Shown here: positions 61,444 to 64,000 of the stretch, piece by piece
How the letters are laid out: every line of letters begins with the position of its first letter
Numbering within the stretch: the stretch's first letter is position 1
Assembly (NCBI RefSeq): GCF_000934545.1
Contig: NZ_CP010554.1
Coordinates: 1,674,001-1,738,000 of the forward strand
Length of the DNA stretch: 64,000 nt
Direction: 5' to 3'
DNA from: Rugosibacter aromaticivorans
GTDB taxonomy: Bacteria > Pseudomonadota > Gammaproteobacteria > Burkholderiales > Rhodocyclaceae
Program-made: the position numbers and the translations under genes
The notes under the pieces: model-generated
Databases searched by the model: none
What the model saw: the letters and a program-made list of their open reading frames with translations, nothing else
What the model was told of the DNA's origin: nothing

Positions 61444-63339
61444 TTAGCGTTTCTCCAGCGCCGACTTTTTGACGTCTACTGGAAATTTTTCTCTTAGAGC
61501 ACTCATCCACGCACTCACCTCCTCTTCGGTCACTGACTGATCATAGTGCTCCAAGAGCTTGCGACTCTCCGAATTTTCCTTGTTTAGACTCGCTGCTTTC
61601 AAAGCATTAATGCGATAAATAACATAGCCATTATCGGGTGAAGCAAGACCGGCATAAGCTGGCAATTTAGTAGCTTTTGTTTTGAAAACTGCTTGCAAAG
61701 CCTCAGGAGAAGTATCATGTGTTGCGGCTTGGCTCAAAATTTTCGGCGCTGACCATTTCAGATCAACTACCTCACCTTTCATCAACCGGGACAATTTATC
61801 TTCGCCATCTTTTATTGCCAATTTGACTGCAGCCTCATGAACCAACTTATTCTCAATCTTTTCTTTCACAGCGGCAAAGTCTTGCAAAGCAGCAGGCTTA
61901 TATTCCAGCACCCGTGCGGCAACAAGTGTGCCGGGAGAAACTTCCACGGCTTCAGTGTTGTGCTTTTTCTTAATTGCATCCTCACTAAATAAGGCATCAG
62001 CTAACTTTTTATTATTTAGTGGAAAAGGCAACTTATCCGACTTTGAGAACCAACCCGTTTGCTGAATCGGCAGCTTCCACTTTTCTGCTGCGGGAGCCAA
62101 GCTATCCGGCTGTTCATAGACCAAATTGCCAAATGGTTCTGCTGCTTCAGCATATCGCTTAGCACCTAACTCGCGCTTGAGTTCATCGGCAATAGTAAGT
62201 TTTACTTCGTCGAAAGACTTGATACGTTCGGGCCTTACACCAGTAACACGAATAATATGAAATCCAAATTCTGTACGAATCATGTTGGATGTCACACCCT
62301 CTTTCAATCCAAACACAGCATCTTCAAATGGTTTTGTCATCAGGCCACGACCAAACCATCCCAAATCGCCCCCTTTATCTGCTGATTGAGTATCTTGAGA
62401 ATATTGTTTAGCTAACTGTGAAAAACTGTCAGGGTTGTGATTAAGCTTAGCAAGCACTTCTTCTGCTTTAGCCTGCGCGAGCTTTATTTCCTCTGCAGGC
62501 GCATTTTTAGCCACGGGGATCAAAATATGGCTGGCACGACGTGATTCAGCTTCTTTGTAACGGTTAATGTCAGCCGCATAACGAGCTTTGACTTCCTCAT
62601 CACTGACGGGTAGTGACGTCAACAGCGCATTGGTATTCAGTACCAAAAACTCAGCGCGAACTTGCTCTGGCAACTCAAATTCTTTTCTATGTTCCGCATA
62701 ATATTTTTTTGCAGCCTCAGGGGGTAATTTCACTTGCGTGCTGTAGTTCGCGTATGGCGCCTGAGCTTCAACAACTTCACGCTGTTCTAACTTTATCGAC
62801 AACCAACGCCCTATCGACGTAATACCAGGAATGCTTGCCGCTGCAATAGGTAAAACAAGTTGTTGCATCGCCAGGTCATGCCGCATGCGGGCCTCGAACA
62901 ACTCTTTATTTAGTCCCTGCGATGAGAGAGCCGTTTCATAGCGGCTGTTGGAAAATTGATTATTTTCTTGAAACTCAGGAATGCTCGCGATAGCGTTAAC
63001 TAATTCACTATCACCCACAGTGAGCTGGGCTTTCCTTGCTTGCTGCGCCAATAGCTTCTTTGTGATGAGTGATTCTAGCAGTTGCCGACGCGCCTGTGGC
63101 GTATCAAATAATGCGAGATCAATACTACCGCCTGATTGAACACGCAGTCGCTCTTGCTGTTGATTTAATGCTGCAACAAATTCTTGCTGGGAAATTTTAA
63201 CTTCGCCCACGGTGGCAACTTCATCCTCACCTACACTATTCTGAATATAAGACTCGACTCCCCACAGCGCAAAAGGGAGTGTGATTAGAACAAGGAAGCC
63301 CTGAACAATTTTTTTGTTGTTGCGGACACTATCTAACAT
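61444..63339 (-). CDS. ppiD: Peptidyl-prolyl cis-trans isomerase PpiD
   Basis: A 631-residue membrane-anchored periplasmic chaperone. A short cytoplasmic start (MLDSVRNNKKIVQG) and one helix (about 12-32) precede SurA-N-like helices. The parvulin domain (about 265-365) has RRASHILIPV, KGGDLGWFGRGLM and TEFGFHIIRV. The ATG at 63339 is chosen because GAGG lies ahead of it and the family begins with this segment. The last residues (KKSALEKR) are encoded by copy 13 of the interspersed motif. Confidence 0.93.
   Translation of the reverse strand: MLDSVRNNKKIVQGFLVLITLPFALWGVESYIQNSVGEDEVATVGEVKISQQEFVAALNQQQERLRVQSGGSIDLALFDTPQARRQLLESLITKKLLAQQARKAQLTVGDSELVNAIASIPEFQENNQFSNSRYETALSSQGLNKELFEARMRHDLAMQQLVLPIAAASIPGITSIGRWLSIKLEQREVVEAQAPYANYSTQVKLPPEAAKKYYAEHRKEFELPEQVRAEFLVLNTNALLTSLPVSDEEVKARYAADINRYKEAESRRASHILIPVAKNAPAEEIKLAQAKAEEVLAKLNHNPDSFSQLAKQYSQDTQSADKGGDLGWFGRGLMTKPFEDAVFGLKEGVTSNMIRTEFGFHIIRVTGVRPERIKSFDEVKLTIADELKRELGAKRYAEAAEPFGNLVYEQPDSLAPAAEKWKLPIQQTGWFSKSDKLPFPLNNKKLADALFSEDAIKKKHNTEAVEVSPGTLVAARVLEYKPAALQDFAAVKEKIENKLVHEAAVKLAIKDGEDKLSRLMKGEVVDLKWSAPKILSQAATHDTSPEALQAVFKTKATKLPAYAGLASPDNGYVIYRINALKAASLNKENSESRKLLEHYDQSVTEEEVSAWMSALREKFPVDVKKSALEKR
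61445..61470 (-). repeat. 26-bp interspersed motif, copy 13
   Basis: First box exact, second box ACGCTA (three mismatches). Forms the last codons and the stop of ppiD. Confidence 0.7.
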
Positions 63340-63360
63340 ATGTAGAAACCTCGAATGAAA

Positions 63361-63385
63361 AAAAGGCGAACAAACGTTCGCCTTT
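63361..63385 (-). terminator. Intrinsic terminator upstream of ppiD
   Basis: AGGCGAAC, AAAC, GTTCGCCT (63364-63383) with a run of T on the minus strand. It ends a minus-strand unit coming from higher coordinates, in which a tRNA 3'-end remnant is visible. Confidence 0.85.
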
Positions 63386-63391
63386 ATTCTA

Positions 63392-63413
63392 TGGTGCTGA
63401 CGGGTTCGAACTC
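63392..63413 (-). pseudogene. tRNA 3'-end remnant
   Basis: The minus strand reads GAGTTCGAACCCGTCAGCAC followed by CA: a T loop (TTCGAAC), a short 3' arm and CCA, directly before a terminator, as at the end of a real tRNA gene. The T stem is incomplete and no matching 5' half (GCTGAC) is found upstream. The acceptor end resembles tRNA-Thr, but this is a guess. Confidence 0.5.
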
Positions 63414-63525
63414 TTCTCCGCAACACCCTTCAATGCTAGAAAGAACGAATTTTTACTTTCCAGTTACCGTCAAATTTACCAACAAGGAAGGCAAACATAT
63501 CGTTTCCTATTCTACATCATCTCGG

Positions 63526-63560
63526 GCTTGATTCTGCCCCAGCAGCGCGTTGAATCAAGC
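63526..63560. repeat. 9-bp inverted repeat
   Basis: GCTTGATTC (63526-63534) and GAATCAAGC (63552-63560) are perfectly complementary around 17 bases, in the non-coding stretch between the tRNA remnant and the last reading frame. Confidence 0.6.
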
Positions 63561-63571
63561 TACGAATATCT

Positions 63572-64000
63572 TCAGCCCGCCACGCCGTAATGCGCACTCT
63601 TGGCGTTCACACCGGCTGAGGATAACGTCCTGACTTGCCCCCACCAGGTCAATTTGCTGACAGGAATCAGCGCCGGGATCGGCGGATTGACTTTCGGGTT
63701 GCCGATGATCAGTGGCAGGCGAAGGTAGCCCGTTTCAGGGAGTGGGTACATTGGGATTACCCCCCAAGAGCAGACCCGGCCTGCCATGACATGGGTATCA
63801 ACCCCAACGAAGCCGACCTTTCCAACCCGCCCATGCAATCGAGTCAGCACATACGTGGAAACTTCCCCGCGCAAGTGCTTGGGTTTCTGCACATCAATGT
63901 TGCCTTCGCCGAGAACATGCCGCCAGCACCTGCGCAAAAGGTCTGCGTCCTGCCGTCCGACCAAAGCCAGAGGCCACTTGGCATGCAAAACCCCATAAGG
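63572..64000 (-). CDS. Unrecognised protein, C-terminal part (5' end outside window)
   Basis: The minus-strand frame is open to the window edge and gives about 142 residues: YGVLHAKWPLALVGRQDADL, LRRCWRHVLGEGNIDVQKPK, GEVSTYVLTRLHGRVGKVGF, LPETGYLRLPLIIGNPKVNP. A TTG at 63986-63988 is the first start-like codon in the window but translation probably begins outside. I do not recognise the family. The run WRHVLGEGNIDVQ loosely recalls replication initiators of small phages and plasmids, without enough to assign it. Its place behind a truncated tRNA suggests acquired DNA. Confidence 0.45.
   Translation of the reverse strand, partial: PYGVLHAKWPLALVGRQDADLLRRCWRHVLGEGNIDVQKPKHLRGEVSTYVLTRLHGRVGKVGFVGVDTHVMAGRVCSWGVIPMYPLPETGYLRLPLIIGNPKVNPPIPALIPVSKLTWWGQVRTLSSAGVNAKSAHYGVAG

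Noticed and set aside
61735..61760. TCGGCGCT stretch inside ppiD
   Set aside because: The A run is interrupted and the second box is absent, so it was not counted as a motif copy.

Overview
The window looks like chromosome of a betaproteobacterium, probably of the Nitrosomonadales/Gallionellales type. This is an inference from gene order (tpiA-secG-tRNA-Leu-nuoA to nuoN; exbB-exbD-lpxK-trm112-kdsB-adk; greA-carB-carA; ftsH-folP-glmM) and from the pairing of a PPi-dependent phosphofructokinase with a proton-pumping pyrophosphatase. No rRNA operon, CRISPR array or intact prophage is visible.

Layout. 1-8.6 kb: two pieces of the cobalamin nucleotide-loop pathway (cobQ end and cobU; then cobT-cobS-cobC) separated by small redox and detoxification genes (alpha/beta hydrolase, old yellow enzyme, thiopurine methyltransferase, two aldo/keto reductases). 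8.7-23.9 kb: a NUDIX hydrolase and the complete 14-gene complex I operon on the minus strand. 24-25.3 kb: tRNA-Leu(GAG), secG, tpiA. 25.5-36 kb: the phosphate transporter pstSCAB with a Pho box and, divergently, an ornithine-lipid-type acyltransferase, two GT4 glycosyltransferases, a diacylglycerol kinase, a PlcP/LpxH-type metallophosphatase and an EAL-CBS-GGDEF protein. 35.9-46.6 kb: housekeeping genes glmM, folP, ftsH, rlmE, yhbY, greA, carB, carA. 46.6-47.3 kb: the scar of an integrative element (broken tyrosine recombinase, short direct and inverted repeats) against the 3' end of tRNA-Leu(CAA). 47.5-55.3 kb: a cNMP-binding protein, then exbB-exbD-lpxK-trm112-kdsB-adk-pfp-hppA, all on the minus strand. 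55.4-56.2 kb: a decayed IS5-family element. 56.4-63.3 kb: xseA, rpsT, DUF192, a small Ala-rich secreted protein, a pseudouridine synthase, aceK and ppiD. 63.4-64 kb: a tRNA 3'-end remnant beside a terminator, then unrecognised and probably foreign sequence.

Two signals stand out. First, a 26-bp two-box sequence (AAAAAGTCGGCGCT, six loosely conserved bases, ACGGCG) occurs 13 times in the window on both strands, inside genes as well as between them. It is read in several reading frames, so the constraint is on the DNA and not on a peptide. It behaves like a DNA uptake sequence or another functional interspersed motif that I do not recognise. Second, the pst operon abuts a set of genes that together could replace phospholipids by glycolipids and ornithine lipids under phosphate starvation: PlcP-type lipase, glycosyltransferases, diacylglycerol kinase and an OlsB-like acyltransferase, with a c-di-GMP protein at the end.
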